From positions 6,912,501 to 6,976,500 of the forward strand of contig NZ_CP067041.1 of NCBI RefSeq assembly GCF_016599855.1: a stretch of 64,000 bases of DNA, written 5' to 3'. The notes under the pieces are model-generated. The model ran no database searches. It was given only the letters and a program-made list of their open reading frames with translations, and was not told the origin of the DNA. This document shows, in pieces, positions 1 to 8,645 of this stretch; position 1 is the first letter of the stretch; the number at the start of each line of letters is the position of its first letter. The stretch is from Bradyrhizobium diazoefficiens. Lineage in GTDB: Bacteria > Pseudomonadota > Alphaproteobacteria > Rhizobiales > Xanthobacteraceae. Both the position numbers and the translations under genes were made by a program.

Positions 1-1
1 T

Positions 2-607
2 GCGCAGGCCTCGCTGGAAAAGATCGGCGTCGAGGTCGTTCTTGGCCAGGCCGTCACCGAGATCGACCGCGACCGCGTCGTCTATGGCGGAGCACGGCTG
101 AACGCGAAAACCAAGATCTGGGCCGCCGGCGTGCGCGCCTCACCTGCGGCCGAGTGGCTGGACGCGCCGGCCGATCATGCCGGGCGCGTACAGGTCGAAG
201 CCGATCTCACGATCCCCGGTCACCCCGAAATCTTTGCGATCGGCGACACCGTTTTGATCAACGCCTGGGAAGGCAAGCCGGTGCCGGGCATCGCCCCGGC
301 CGCCAAGCAGCAAGGGAAGCATGTCGCCGAGACCATCAAGGCGCGGCTGCGCGGCGAGACCAAGGGCGCGTTCCGCTATAAGCACGCCGGCAGCCTCGCC
401 CAGATAGGTAAGCGACTCGCGGTGATTGACTTCGGACGTATCAAGCTGCGCGGCACAATCGCGTGGTGGATCTGGGGCGTCGCCCACATCTACTTCCTGA
501 TCGGCCTGCGTCATCGCCTCAGCGTGGCGCTGAGCTGGCTCTGGGTCTACACGCGGGACCAGCGGGCGGCGAGATTGATCACGCAGGGCAGCAGCAAGGT
601 GGTGTAG
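2..607 (+). CDS. Type II NADH dehydrogenase, C-terminal part (5' end outside window)
   Basis: The last 201 residues of a single-subunit NADH:quinone oxidoreductase (NDH-2), which passes electrons from NADH to quinone without pumping protons. The reading frame is open from base 2, so the start lies outside the window. Visible are the alternative-oxidoreductase signature WAAGVRASP, the second flavin-binding motif EIFAIGDT, the quinone-site region PGIAPAAKQQGKHVA, and the C-terminal amphipathic/membrane-anchor segment IAWWIWGVAHIYFLIG followed by basic residues. The FAD/NAD Rossmann motifs must lie upstream. A hairpin repeat begins ten bases after the stop and may end transcription. I am confident of the family. 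Confidence 0.93.
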   Translation, partial: AQASLEKIGVEVVLGQAVTEIDRDRVVYGGARLNAKTKIWAAGVRASPAAEWLDAPADHAGRVQVEADLTIPGHPEIFAIGDTVLINAWEGKPVPGIAPAAKQQGKHVAETIKARLRGETKGAFRYKHAGSLAQIGKRLAVIDFGRIKLRGTIAWWIWGVAHIYFLIGLRHRLSVALSWLWVYTRDQRAARLITQGSSKVV

Positions 608-616
608 CTTTTCTTC

Positions 617-661
617 TCTTCTCCCTTGTGGGAGAAGGTGGCGCGAAGCGCCGGATGAGGA
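617..661. repeat. Repeat family A, partial copy (hairpin)
   Basis: The stem CTTCTCCC (618-625), loop TTGT and GGGAGAAG (630-637) are followed by GGTGGCGCGAAGCGCCGGATGAGG. The same hairpin-plus-GGCGC...GCGCCGG(G/A)TGAGG layout occurs at 9881-10004 and 20941-21064. Only the left part is present here, just after the NDH-2 stop, where the hairpin could act as a transcription end or mRNA-stabilising structure. Confidence 0.75.
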
Positions 662-981
662 CTTGTTTCTGCAGATTCGCTGCTAGCGGCTCACTCGCGC
701 AGAGAACCGACATCTTCTTTGTTTCGCCTGCTTGTCGAGGTAGACGACAGAATCCGTCTCCCGCAACAATTCGTGCGTGGATAGGGATCGGCAAAAGTTC
801 ATGCGGAGATGCGGGACGCCTGATGCGGTCAAGCCGGGCGCTCATAAAGGTCTTCATTTTGATCTTGTGAAAGAGTGGCGCTTGCCCTTAGGTCTTTTTG
901 CGCGCCGCGAGACAGAATCCCCGTATGCCGCCGTCTTCGACCAGAGCCCGACAGAAGCCCGCGCCAACGGAGGCAGGACCG
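662..981. other. Intergenic region before the MarR gene
   Basis: About 320 bases with no convincing gene. Short open frames on both strands lack a ribosome binding site and family-like content. The region must carry the promoter of the MarR gene. I see no clear operator palindrome close to its start. Confidence 0.5.
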
Positions 982-1431
982 ATGCTCGATCTCGACCGTT
1001 ACGTTCCGGCCTTCATCACCTTCATCGCCAACAAGCTCTCGAACAGCGCGACCACGTTCTACCAGAAGCAGTTCGGCGTCAACGTCACGGAATGGCGGAT
1101 CATGTCGCTGCTGGCGATAGAGCCTGGCATTCCGGCTTCGCGCATCTGCCACGTCATCGGTTTCGACAAGGGCCCGGTGAGCCGGACGCTGGCAGGGCTG
1201 GAGGAGCGCGGCCACGTCTCGATCCGCACCGACCCGAACGACGGCCGCACCCATTCGATCTCGCTGACGGCGAAGGGCCGCGCCACTCATAACAAGGTCA
1301 TCGTCGCCGCGCTCGGTCGCGAGCGGCGCCTGCTGTCCTGCCTCAGCAAGGACGAGCGCGAGGTGCTGATCGACCTGCTGCGCCGGCTGCATGAGAATCT
1401 CGGCGCCGTGACCGGCAGCTCCGAGGCGTGA
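982..1431 (+). CDS. MarR family transcriptional regulator
   Basis: A 149-residue winged-helix repressor-type protein. The N-terminal helix starts MLDLDRYVPAFITFIANKLS, followed by the recognition-helix region SRICHVIGFDKGPVSRTLAG and the wing with the typical MarR sequence RTDPNDGRTHSISLT. The ATG at 982 is preferred over in-frame ATGs at 898 and 925 because GGAGG lies about nine bases upstream and the usual MarR N-terminus begins here. The gene faces a convergent feruloyl-CoA synthase gene. MarR proteins commonly control hydroxycinnamate catabolism, so it may sense an aromatic acid or its CoA thioester. That link is inference from position. Confidence 0.88.
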   Translation: MLDLDRYVPAFITFIANKLSNSATTFYQKQFGVNVTEWRIMSLLAIEPGIPASRICHVIGFDKGPVSRTLAGLEERGHVSIRTDPNDGRTHSISLTAKGRATHNKVIVAALGRERRLLSCLSKDEREVLIDLLRRLHENLGAVTGSSEA

Positions 1432-1577
1432 CTTGCCTCGCGCGGAGCGCGATCCGCCATCATTCCGAGGCATGCGCCGGCGTTTGCCTGGGGCACCCTT
1501 CCCGCCGAGCATTGCTTCCTCCGAAACCAGACGCGGCGGTTCCCCCGCCGTCATTCGCTCTTTGGAAGAGTTCGCAT

Positions 1578-1606
1578 GAATTAGTTGCTTTGGCAACAAA
1601 TTAATC
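1578..1606. promoter_or_regulatory. AT-rich palindrome, MarR-operator-like
   Basis: GTTGC (1584-1588), a 4-base spacer and GCAAC (1593-1597) form a perfect inner inverted repeat, flanked by GAATTA on the left and AAATTAATC on the right, so the symmetry extends with mismatches over about 29 bases. It sits in an AT-rich island between the 3' ends of the MarR and feruloyl-CoA synthase genes, where no gene now starts. The shape and size resemble MarR operators. Binding is not shown. Confidence 0.35.
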
Positions 1607-1646
1607 GTGCAAGTAGTGTGGCAAGATAGCTGACATGACACCGGCT

Positions 1647-1664
1647 CGTCATTCCGGGTTCGTG
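1647..1664. repeat. Single arm of repeat family D
   Basis: CGTCATTCCGGG (1647-1658) matches the outer arm of the complete family D copy at 24256-24358, with no partner arm nearby. It lies directly before the feruloyl-CoA synthase stop codon. Confidence 0.45.
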
Positions 1665-1673
1665 CCAACTCAG

Positions 1674-3527
1674 TTAAGACAGCCCTATCCACTCGCCCGA
1701 CGCATCATCGTTCAGACGCCGCACGGCATCGGCACGCCGCGTCAGCACGGCGCGCTGGTTAATGTAGCCCTTGTCGGTGATCTCGCCGCCATCGACTGAC
1801 GGCGGTTCGGCAAGTAACAGCGCGCGCGTGGCGTGGCCGGAAGAGTTAGCGGCCTGCTCCTTCAGCTTTGCCAGCCCCTGGGCGATTGCGGCCCTGACCT
1901 TCTGATGGGCCAGCACATCGTTCGCGTCCGCGGTCTCGGCCAGGCCGGCATGCGCGCGGCACGCGGCGATGTTCGGGAACACCAGGAACCGCACCTCATC
2001 ACTGCCATGACCAGTGACGACGATATCCTGCGCAAGCGGCGCCAGCGCGGCGATGCCGGCGACGCGCAGTGTGCCGACGCTGACCCAGGTGCCGGAATGC
2101 AGCTTGAAATCCTCCGCGACGCGGCCATCGAAGAACAGGCCGCGCTCCGGCCGTTCGGCGTCGGCGAACTTCACGGCATCACCGATCAGATAAAAACCCT
2201 CCTCGTCAAAAGCCTGCTTCGTCAGCTCCGGTGCCTTCCAATAGCCCGGCGTGACATTGGGGCCGCGCACCCGCACCTCCAGCTTGTCGCCGGAGGTGAC
2301 GAGCTTCAATTCAGTGCCGGGAATCGGCACGCCGATGTTGCCGGAGCGCTCGGCGAGGAAATGGCATTCGGTCGCCAGTGGTGACGTCTCGGTCGAGCCC
2401 CAGGCCGAGACCATCAGCAATGCGCGGCCGACGGTCTTGATCGAAAGCTCTTCAAGCGCATCCCAGAGATTCTGCGGCAGCGCCGCGCCGGCGTAGAAGG
2501 CGAATTTCACCTCGCTGAAGAAGCGGCATCGCAATTCCTCGTCGCCGCGCAGCGCCGCGATCAGCATGTCGAAGCCGCGCGGCACGTTGAAATAGACCGT
2601 CGGCATGATGCTTTTCAGATTCGCGAGCGATGTCGCGAACAGACCGGGCGCGGGCTTGCCGCCGTCGATATAGAGCGAGCCGCCGTTGCGCAGCACGAGG
2701 TTGAAGTTGTGGTTGGCCCCGAACGTGTGGCTCCAGGGCAGCCAGTCGAGAACGACGAAATCGCTGCCAGCTTGCTCGAGAAAGGTCCAGGTCTGCGCCT
2801 TGGCCTGCTGGCTCGATGTCAGCATGCGCTGGGTGTTGATCACCGCCTTCGGCGTGCCGGTCGAGCCCGACGTGAACAGAAACTTTGCGATCGTGTCCGG
2901 CGTCACCGCGGCGAAGGCTTTTGCGACATCGGACGTTTCGGGCGTTGCCGTAACGGCGTGGAAGGCGAGCGCATCGGCATCGCCAGTGGTTCCGCTGATG
3001 ATCTGCGCATTGTGCGACGGCTTGATCGCAGCCAATGCCGCCGCAAACGGTTTGGTCGCGGAGACATAGATTGCACCTGGCTCGAGCAGCGCGATCATGT
3101 TCTTGAGCTTGTCGAAGTCCTTTGACATGAGCGAATAGGCCGGCGAGATCGAGGCCGAGGGCACGCCGACATGCTGCGCGGCGAGCGCGAGCAACCCATG
3201 GTCAATGCTGTTGTCGGAGAGGATGACGAGTGGGCGTTCGGCGCTGAGGCCCCTCGCGAGGATCCAGGACGCCGCGCCGCGCACCAGCCGCAGCGCCTGC
3301 GCATAAGTGACGGTGATCCATGGCGCGTCCACATTGCCGCGCTCGGCGAGAAAGATCTTGTCCGGCGTCTGCCGCGCCCATTGCTCCAGCCAGTCGCCGA
3401 TACAGCGCGCGCTGTCGCGAAGAGGATCGGTTGAGCGCAGCACGATGCTGCCGTCGGCGCGATGCTCGGCGACCGTTTTCGGCACTGCAAATAGGCTCGA
3501 AGCATCGCCACGTGAGGCGGTCGTCAT
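1674..3527 (-). CDS. Feruloyl-CoA synthase (AMP-forming acyl-CoA ligase)
   Basis: A 617-residue ANL-superfamily ligase that activates ferulate, and probably p-coumarate or caffeate, to the CoA thioester with ATP, the first step of side-chain shortening to vanillin. Seen are the ATP-binding loop FTSGSTGTPKAVINT, the AMP-site motif SAWGSTETSPLAT, the hinge aspartate region FYLIGDAVKFAD, and the family-typical GTWVSVGTLR near the C-terminal domain. Length fits feruloyl-CoA synthases (about 600-630). The ATG at 3527 is chosen because GAGGAGGAAAC precedes it; an upstream in-frame ATG at 3623 lacks a site. It converges on a MarR gene. No hydratase/aldolase or vanillin dehydrogenase gene is next to it. 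Exact substrate is uncertain. Confidence 0.85.
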   Translation of the reverse strand: MTTASRGDASSLFAVPKTVAEHRADGSIVLRSTDPLRDSARCIGDWLEQWARQTPDKIFLAERGNVDAPWITVTYAQALRLVRGAASWILARGLSAERPLVILSDNSIDHGLLALAAQHVGVPSASISPAYSLMSKDFDKLKNMIALLEPGAIYVSATKPFAAALAAIKPSHNAQIISGTTGDADALAFHAVTATPETSDVAKAFAAVTPDTIAKFLFTSGSTGTPKAVINTQRMLTSSQQAKAQTWTFLEQAGSDFVVLDWLPWSHTFGANHNFNLVLRNGGSLYIDGGKPAPGLFATSLANLKSIMPTVYFNVPRGFDMLIAALRGDEELRCRFFSEVKFAFYAGAALPQNLWDALEELSIKTVGRALLMVSAWGSTETSPLATECHFLAERSGNIGVPIPGTELKLVTSGDKLEVRVRGPNVTPGYWKAPELTKQAFDEEGFYLIGDAVKFADAERPERGLFFDGRVAEDFKLHSGTWVSVGTLRVAGIAALAPLAQDIVVTGHGSDEVRFLVFPNIAACRAHAGLAETADANDVLAHQKVRAAIAQGLAKLKEQAANSSGHATRALLLAEPPSVDGGEITDKGYINQRAVLTRRADAVRRLNDDASGEWIGLS

Positions 3528-4009
3528 GTGTTTCCTCCTCGTCCGGCCGGGATCGGCCGCAGCCCCGTTTCGGGCCAGCGCGTCGGCGACAATGTTGGGC
3601 AGCGCAATCGAGATCGTCAACAAACCTCAAACAGCGCAGGGTACGTCAAACGGATCAAGTCGAAAGCGGACCGGCGTTCGCACGGGCTGCATCTCGCCGC
3701 GTAAGCAGGATGGCACTCGCGAAATTCAAGCGGCTCGCCGCCGAGCACGAGCGGCATGTCGAGGACAAGATCGGGAAGGCGAACCGGGAACGGCTGCTTC
3801 AGATCCTCGCTGGCTTTATCGTGACTGCTCATGATTTAGGCAAATGCCCGCAACAGGGCCTTCACACGGCCGCCCGAGCGATAATCGAGCCTCCCGCAAG
3901 ATACTGATCTTTCGATTATATCCCGGACAACGAGGCTGCACGGGGATTGTACACAATGGCACACCCCTTGCTTCAATCCGGATGAAGCGCTTGCCGGAGT
4001 TTTATCACC
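3528..4009. other. Divergent intergenic region with one doubtful small ORF
   Basis: This region separates the start of feruloyl-CoA synthase (minus) from allophanate hydrolase (plus). An open frame at 3710-3907 (+, 65 codons, begins MALAKFKRLAAEHERH) has a helical, charged composition but no good ribosome binding site and no family I recognise. A minus-strand frame over 3617-3832 competes with it. I treat neither as an established gene. The part after 3905 becomes AT-richer and holds the candidate operator at 3946-3957. Confidence 0.4.
3946..3957. promoter_or_regulatory. Candidate GntR/FCD operator ATTGT-AC-ACAAT
   Basis: A perfect 5-base inverted repeat with a 2-base centre, 53 bases before the allophanate hydrolase ATG. 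ATTGTNNACAAT-type sites are typical for FCD-subfamily GntR regulators, and such a regulator is encoded at 5927-6649, next to the same pathway. I infer that it controls the allophanate hydrolase promoter. Confidence 0.5.
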
Positions 4010-5818
4010 ATGGAGGCTGACCGCCCTGAAACGATCGCCGCGATCGTGGCCGCGCATCGCGCAGGGACGATGACGCCCGCGCAGACGGTCGCGCGCACCT
4101 ATCGGCGCATTCGCGACCACAACGATCCCGCCATCTTCATCAGCCTGCGCGACGAGAAGGACGCGATCGCGGAAGCCGAGAAGCTCGCCGCGCGCACAGA
4201 TGCGAGCGGCCTGCCGCTCTACGGCGTGCCGGTCGCGGTGAAGGACAATATCGACGCACTGGGTTTTCCGACCACGGCGGCCTGCCCGGCCTTCTCCTAC
4301 ACGCCGACGCATGATGCGACCGCGGTGGAGCGGCTGCGCGCCGCCGGCGCCATCATCATCGGCAAGACCAATCTCGACCAGTTCGCGACCGGCCTCGTCG
4401 GCGTGCGATCGCCCTATGGCATTCCCAAGAATTCGATCCGCGAGGATCTTATTCCCGGCGGATCGAGCTCGGGCTCCGCTGTGGCGGTCGGCGCTGGCCT
4501 CGTGCCGCTATCGCTCGGCACGGACACGGCCGGCAGCGGCCGCGTGCCTGCGATGCTCAACAACATCGTCGGGCTGAAGCCGAGCCTCGGCATGATCTCG
4601 AATGCGGGTCTCGTGCCGGCCTGTCGCACACTCGACTGCATCTCGGTATTCGCTTTGACGGTGGACGATGCCGCGATCGCGCTCTCGGTGATGGCCGGCC
4701 CCGATCAGGCCGATTCATTCTCGCGCGACCGGCCGTTGGGCTCGCTCATGCAATTCCCGGCAAATTTGCGCCTTGGCGTGCCGCGCAACGGACAGCTGAT
4801 CTTCTTCGGGGATAAGAAATCGGAAGCCGCCTACGACGAGGCGCTGATGCGCTGGACCACACTTGGCGCAACACTTGTCGAGTTCGACCTCGAGCCGTTC
4901 CACGAGACGGCGCGGCTGCTCTATGAGGGGCCCTGGGTCGCCGAACGCTATCTCGTGATCAAGGATCTGCTGGCCTCCGCGCCTGATTCGATCCATCCGG
5001 TGACGCGCGAGATCACCGCGGCCGGCGCGCGGCTGACGGCGGCGGAGACCTTCGCAGCGCTCTATCGCCTGCAAGGCCTGCGCAAGACCGCCGAGCGGAC
5101 CTTTGCCAATATCGACGCGCTGGTGCTCCCGACGGCGCCGACGGTCTATACCACGGCACAGGTGCTGGCCAATCCGATCGAGCTCAACAGCCGGCTCGGC
5201 ACCTACACCAATTTCGTCAACCTGCTCGACCTCTGCGGCCTGGCGTTGCCGGCGGCGATGCGCGCCGACGGCGTTCCATTCGGCATCACGTTGCTCGCGC
5301 CGGCGGGATGTGACGCGCTACTCGCCAGCATCGGCCGCGTGTTTCATGCGGACACGAGGCTCGGTCTCGGAGCAAAGGACTTCGCGCAACCGGCGCTTGC
5401 GCCGCTAACGGCAAGCAGCGGCGATGAAATTCCGATCGCCGTTGTCGGTGCGCACTTATCCGGCATGGCGCTGAACGGCGAATTGAAGGCGTTGAACGCG
5501 CGACTGATTGAGGCAACGAGGACGGCGCCGGACTACAAACTCTATGCCCTGAAGACCATGCCACCGAAGCCTGGCCTGCTGCGCGTTGAAGCCGGCACCG
5601 GCGCACCGATCGAGCTGGAGATCTGGTGGCTGTCGCCGTCCGCTTTCGGCAAGTTCGTCAACGCGATCCCTGCGCCGATGGCGATCGGCACGATCAGGCT
5701 CGCCGATGGCCGCAGCGTGAAGGGATTTCTCGTCGAGCCGGAGGTGCTGGGCGAGGCCCGCGACATTACGGCCTATGGCGGCTGGCGGAAGTTCATGGCG
5801 GAAGCCGCGACAGCATAG
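4010..5818 (+). CDS. atzF: Allophanate hydrolase
   Basis: A 602-residue amidase-signature enzyme that hydrolyses allophanate to ammonia and carbon dioxide, the last step of biuret, cyanurate or urea-carboxylase routes. The N-terminal amidase domain shows the Ser-cisSer-Lys triad: Lys in PVAVKDNID (about residue 78), cis-Ser in PGGSSSGSAVAVG (about 150) and nucleophile Ser in GTDTAGSGRVPA (about 176). The C-terminal 120-130 residues form the extra AtzF domain (IPIAVVGAHLSGMALNGEL through ITAYGGWRKFM), which distinguishes it from ordinary amidases. Length is normal for the family. The ATG at 4010 follows GGAG at a suitable distance. It stands alone on the plus strand, tail-to-tail with the GntR-AtzH-AtzE-AtzG operon that should supply its substrate. 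Confidence 0.93.
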   Translation: MEADRPETIAAIVAAHRAGTMTPAQTVARTYRRIRDHNDPAIFISLRDEKDAIAEAEKLAARTDASGLPLYGVPVAVKDNIDALGFPTTAACPAFSYTPTHDATAVERLRAAGAIIIGKTNLDQFATGLVGVRSPYGIPKNSIREDLIPGGSSSGSAVAVGAGLVPLSLGTDTAGSGRVPAMLNNIVGLKPSLGMISNAGLVPACRTLDCISVFALTVDDAAIALSVMAGPDQADSFSRDRPLGSLMQFPANLRLGVPRNGQLIFFGDKKSEAAYDEALMRWTTLGATLVEFDLEPFHETARLLYEGPWVAERYLVIKDLLASAPDSIHPVTREITAAGARLTAAETFAALYRLQGLRKTAERTFANIDALVLPTAPTVYTTAQVLANPIELNSRLGTYTNFVNLLDLCGLALPAAMRADGVPFGITLLAPAGCDALLASIGRVFHADTRLGLGAKDFAQPALAPLTASSGDEIPIAVVGAHLSGMALNGELKALNARLIEATRTAPDYKLYALKTMPPKPGLLRVEAGTGAPIELEIWWLSPSAFGKFVNAIPAPMAIGTIRLADGRSVKGFLVEPEVLGEARDITAYGGWRKFMAEAATA

Positions 5819-5822
5819 GTGC

Positions 5823-5912
5823 CGTAGGGTGGGCAAAGCGTAGCGTGCCCACCACAATCTTTTGCTTGGAGAGACGGTGGGCATGGCGCTTTGCGCCTTT
5901 GCCCACCCTACG
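5823..5912. repeat. Repeat family B, complete copy
   Basis: CGTAGGGTGGGCAAAG at the left and CTTTGCCCACCCTACG at the right (5897-5912) are perfect 16-base inverted arms; further internal pairing (GTGCCCACC / GGTGGGCA) would fold the whole 90 bases. It lies between convergent allophanate hydrolase and GntR genes and could terminate both. Other copies are at 17220, 22961 and 26862. Confidence 0.85.
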
Positions 5913-5926
5913 AGATCACGACGAGA

Positions 5927-6649
5927 TCACACCGAAATCGCATAGATCTCATACTCCCCGCGCACCAGCTCGATATGCGCGCGCATGGCGGCGGCAGCGC
6001 CGTGCTTGTCGCCGCGCATGATGGCGACGACGACGCGGTCGTGTTCGGCTTGCGATTTGCCGAGGCGGCCGAGATTGCGAAACTGGGCGCGGCGGAACGG
6101 CTGCACGCGGACGCGGGTGGCGAGCGTGATCTCGGCGATGTAGCTGTTCTGAGAGCCGGCATAGATCGCGTTGTGGAAGCGCTCGTTGACCTCGTGGAAG
6201 CGATCGGGATTGCCGGCGCAGCTCAGGACGCGCAGCTCTTCGTGGATGGCTTCGAGACCGTGACGCTCGGCGGCCGGCATGCGTTCGGCGGCGAGGCCGG
6301 CGCACAGCGCCTCTAGCTCCGCCATTGCTTCAAACATACTTGTCAGCCGCTCGATCGACGGCTGCGCCACCACAGCGCCGCGATGGGGCCGCGCCTCGAC
6401 CAGGCCGCTCGCGACCAATTGGCGCAGGGCCTCGCGCACCGGCGTGCGCGAGACGCTGAAGCGCCGCGCGATATCGGTCTCGTCCAGCGGCGCGCCGGGC
6501 GCGAGAGCTCCGCGCACGATCTCGTCGGCGAGCTGAAGTCGCAGCTCCTCGGCGCGCGTGACCTTCTGCACTGATGGCGAGGCACGGTCGACGCGCGGCA
6601 CCACCGGCCCTGCCGGCAGAGCTCCCTGCGGAAAATCATCAAGCGTCAT
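5927..6649 (-). CDS. GntR family regulator, FCD subfamily
   Basis: A 240-residue regulator. The N-terminal winged helix-turn-helix (about residues 30-100) contains the GntR signature [19 protein letters not shown] followed by [15 protein letters not shown] and [13 protein letters not shown]. The C-terminal all-helical FCD effector domain carries metal/ligand-type residues in the segment [14 protein letters not shown]. Its ATG overlaps the stop of the AtzH-like gene (ATGA), so it is the last gene of the AtzG-AtzE-AtzH operon. The likely role is substrate-responsive control of this operon and of the allophanate hydrolase gene through the ATTGT-N2-ACAAT site at 3946. Confidence 0.9.
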   Translation of the reverse strand: MTLDDFPQGALPAGPVVPRVDRASPSVQKVTRAEELRLQLADEIVRGALAPGAPLDETDIARRFSVSRTPVREALRQLVASGLVEARPHRGAVVAQPSIERLTSMFEAMAELEALCAGLAAERMPAAERHGLEAIHEELRVLSCAGNPDRFHEVNERFHNAIYAGSQNSYIAEITLATRVRVQPFRRAQFRNLGRLGKSQAEHDRVVVAIMRGDKHGAAAAMRAHIELVRGEYEIYAISV

Positions 6650-7041
6650 CCGGTCTCTTTCGGCTCGTCGATGATGCTGACATGGGCCGCGACGACGCGC
6701 CAGCCCTCCGGGAAGCGAATCCAGGTCTGCATCTGCCGGCCCACCTTGCCGGGGGCCGTGTCGCGATAGAACAAGGTGGAGGCGACCGCCGTGTCGCGGC
6801 CATAGCTGGTGATCACGGTGTTGGCGATGCGGCGGTTGAGCCCGACCGGCGAGCGGCCGGCGCGGAAGCCCGAGATCGCCTCATAACCGTAGAGGTTCTC
6901 GCCAATGCCGTAGCGCAGCGTCCGCGAATCGTTGCGGAAGAGCTCGCCGAGCACGGCAACGTCGTTGCTGACGAGAGCCTGCTCATAGCGCTCGAACGCG
7001 GCTTTGATTTCGGCGATCACGTCAGGAAGATCGATCTCCAT
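6646..7041 (-). CDS. AtzH-like protein (DUF3225, NTF2-like fold)
   Basis: A 131-residue protein beginning [20 protein letters not shown] and containing [20 protein letters not shown] and [18 protein letters not shown], the hallmarks of the DUF3225/AtzH group with an SnoaL/NTF2-like fold. In Pseudomonas ADP, AtzH is reported as a decarboxylating amidohydrolase of 1,3-dicarboxyurea giving allophanate, linking AtzE to AtzF. The start at 7041 is one base after the AtzE-family stop; longer upstream frames are shadows of the amidase gene. Its place between an AtzE-family gene and a GntR gene supports this role. Substrate in this organism is inferred. Confidence 0.85.
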   Translation of the reverse strand: MEIDLPDVIAEIKAAFERYEQALVSNDVAVLGELFRNDSRTLRYGIGENLYGYEAISGFRAGRSPVGLNRRIANTVITSYGRDTAVASTLFYRDTAPGKVGRQMQTWIRFPEGWRVVAAHVSIIDEPKETG

Positions 7042-7042
7042 C

Positions 7043-8437
7043 TTACAATCCTCTCGGCGCGGGCGCGGCGGCAACACCCATCTTTTCCAATGCGTGCGCG
7101 ACGCGTAGCGCGATGTCCTCGCGCCAGGGCGCAGCGATGATCTGCACGCCGATTGACAGCGGCTCGAGCGGCACCGGCACGGCAACGACGGGCAAGCCGA
7201 TGAACGAGATCGGCTGCGTGTGAATGCCGATATTGGCGCGCACCGGCAATTCGACGCCATCGAGATTGAAATTCACTTGGCCGAGTTTCGGCGCGGTGCA
7301 CGGCGTTGCCGGCGCGAGCAGCACGTCGACGGACTTGAAGATCTCGGCAAGCTGCGCGCGGTACCAGCGGCGGAATTTCTGCGCACGGTCGACCAGCGCC
7401 GCCGGCACCATGGCGCCGGCGATCAGCCGGTCGCGCACGGCGGGATCGAAATCGTTCGGGCGCTTGCGCAGGCGATCAAGATGCAGCGAGGCGCCTTCGG
7501 TAGTGGTGATGACATAGGCCGCCGCGCGGGCGCGCGCGGCTTCGGACACGTCCACGACGCGCGTCGCGCCCAGCGCCTTGGCAACACGGCTGACGGCCTC
7601 GACGGCTTCGGGAAACACGTTCTTCTGGAAGTAACCGCCGGCGATCGCGATGCGCAGGTCCGAGATTGGATTGGCGAGCAGCGGCAGCGTCGGCTCCAAC
7701 CCGCGCGTCGTGCAGGCGCCGTCGTCGGCATCCGGGCCCTGCATCGCGTCATAGGCGAGTGCGAGGTCGGTGACCGAGCGCGCGAGCGGGCCGAGATGAT
7801 CGAGGCTCGCGACGAACGGGAACGAGCGCGCCCGCGACAGCCGGCCATAGGTCGGCTTCAAACCAAAAATGCCGCAGAATGACGACGGCACGCGGATCGA
7901 GCCGTTGGTGTCGGAGCCGAGCGCGATCGGCACCAGCGCCCCGCCGACGGCGCTCCCCGAACCGCCGGATGAGCCGCCGGTCATCCGCGTCGTATCATGC
8001 GGGTTGCGCGAGGGACCGTCATGGACGTTCTCGCCGGTGAAGTCGTAGGCGTATTCGCCCATGTTGAGCGCGCCGACCAGCACGGCGCCGGCCGCTTCCA
8101 GCCGCTCGATCAGCGTCGCATCGCGCTTGGCGGGCGCGAGGTCGCGATTGATCTTCGAGCCGGCGCGCGTGGGAAGGCCCGCGACGTCGAACAGGTTCTT
8201 CACCGCGAAGGGCACGCCGGCGAGCGGGCCGACGCTCTTGCCGGCCGCGATGTCGGCATCGATCGCGCGCGCCTTGGCACGGGCGCGATCGGCGGTGACT
8301 TCGGTGAAGGAGTTGAGGACAGTGTCGTGCTGCTTGATGCGCGCAAGCGCAGCTTCAGTCGCATCGAGCGCCAACATCTTGCGGCCTCCAACCGCGCTCG
8401 CGATTTCGGAGGCCGTCATTTCTGGCTTGTTCGTCAT
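7043..8437 (-). CDS. AtzE family amidohydrolase (1-carboxybiuret hydrolase-like)
   Basis: A 464-residue amidase-signature enzyme. The catalytic Lys is in [13 protein letters not shown], the cis-Ser in [15 protein letters not shown] and the nucleophile Ser in [19 protein letters not shown]. It begins [18 protein letters not shown] at 8437; an upstream in-frame extension overlaps the preceding small gene and is not used. AtzE hydrolyses 1-carboxybiuret to 1,3-dicarboxyurea and works with the GatC-like subunit AtzG. An AtzG-like gene lies 7 bases upstream and an AtzH-like gene follows directly, so the module is complete. No cyanuric acid hydrolase gene is in this window, so the natural substrate may be a different carboxylated urea. 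Confidence 0.88.
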   Translation of the reverse strand: MTNKPEMTASEIASAVGGRKMLALDATEAALARIKQHDTVLNSFTEVTADRARAKARAIDADIAAGKSVGPLAGVPFAVKNLFDVAGLPTRAGSKINRDLAPAKRDATLIERLEAAGAVLVGALNMGEYAYDFTGENVHDGPSRNPHDTTRMTGGSSGGSGSAVGGALVPIALGSDTNGSIRVPSSFCGIFGLKPTYGRLSRARSFPFVASLDHLGPLARSVTDLALAYDAMQGPDADDGACTTRGLEPTLPLLANPISDLRIAIAGGYFQKNVFPEAVEAVSRVAKALGATRVVDVSEAARARAAAYVITTTEGASLHLDRLRKRPNDFDPAVRDRLIAGAMVPAALVDRAQKFRRWYRAQLAEIFKSVDVLLAPATPCTAPKLGQVNFNLDGVELPVRANIGIHTQPISFIGLPVVAVPVPLEPLSIGVQIIAAPWREDIALRVAHALEKMGVAAAPAPRGL

Positions 8438-8444
8438 GGCGGCG

Positions 8445-8627
8445 TCAGGCGGTGAAGATCGGCGCCGGCTCGGTGTCGTCCGGCAGCGCGAATTCGTCGA
8501 CCAAGCGGCCAAGCCGCAGCGAGACTTCGAGATTGGCGCGCACCGCGGGCCGCCAGGCGTCTTCGACCGGCAGCGCCAGCGCTTTGGAAACGGCGTCGAT
8601 GTAATCGTCCAGCGGTTCGGCGGTCAT
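8445..8627 (-). CDS. AtzG-like small subunit (DUF4089, GatC-like)
   Basis: A 60-residue protein with the pattern LDDYIDAVSKALALPVEDAW and VRANLEVSLRLGRLVDEFAL, matching the DUF4089/AtzG family, a GatC relative that wraps around and stabilises the AtzE amidase. The ATG at 8627 with GGGAG upstream is preferred to a GTG one codon earlier. It is the first intact gene of the AtzG-AtzE-AtzH-GntR operon. Its upstream neighbour is only the tail of an ABC-transporter ATPase, which ends 18 bases before this start, so the operon may have lost its original promoter. Confidence 0.87.
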   Translation of the reverse strand: MTAEPLDDYIDAVSKALALPVEDAWRPAVRANLEVSLRLGRLVDEFALPDDTEPAPIFTA

Positions 8628-8645
8628 CACGCTCCCAATGATCTT

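Noticed and set aside
3617..3832. Minus-strand 71-codon frame beginning MSSHDKASEDLKQ
   Set aside because: It overlaps a competing plus-strand frame, has no family resemblance and sits in a promoter region; kept only as a note in the intergenic entry.
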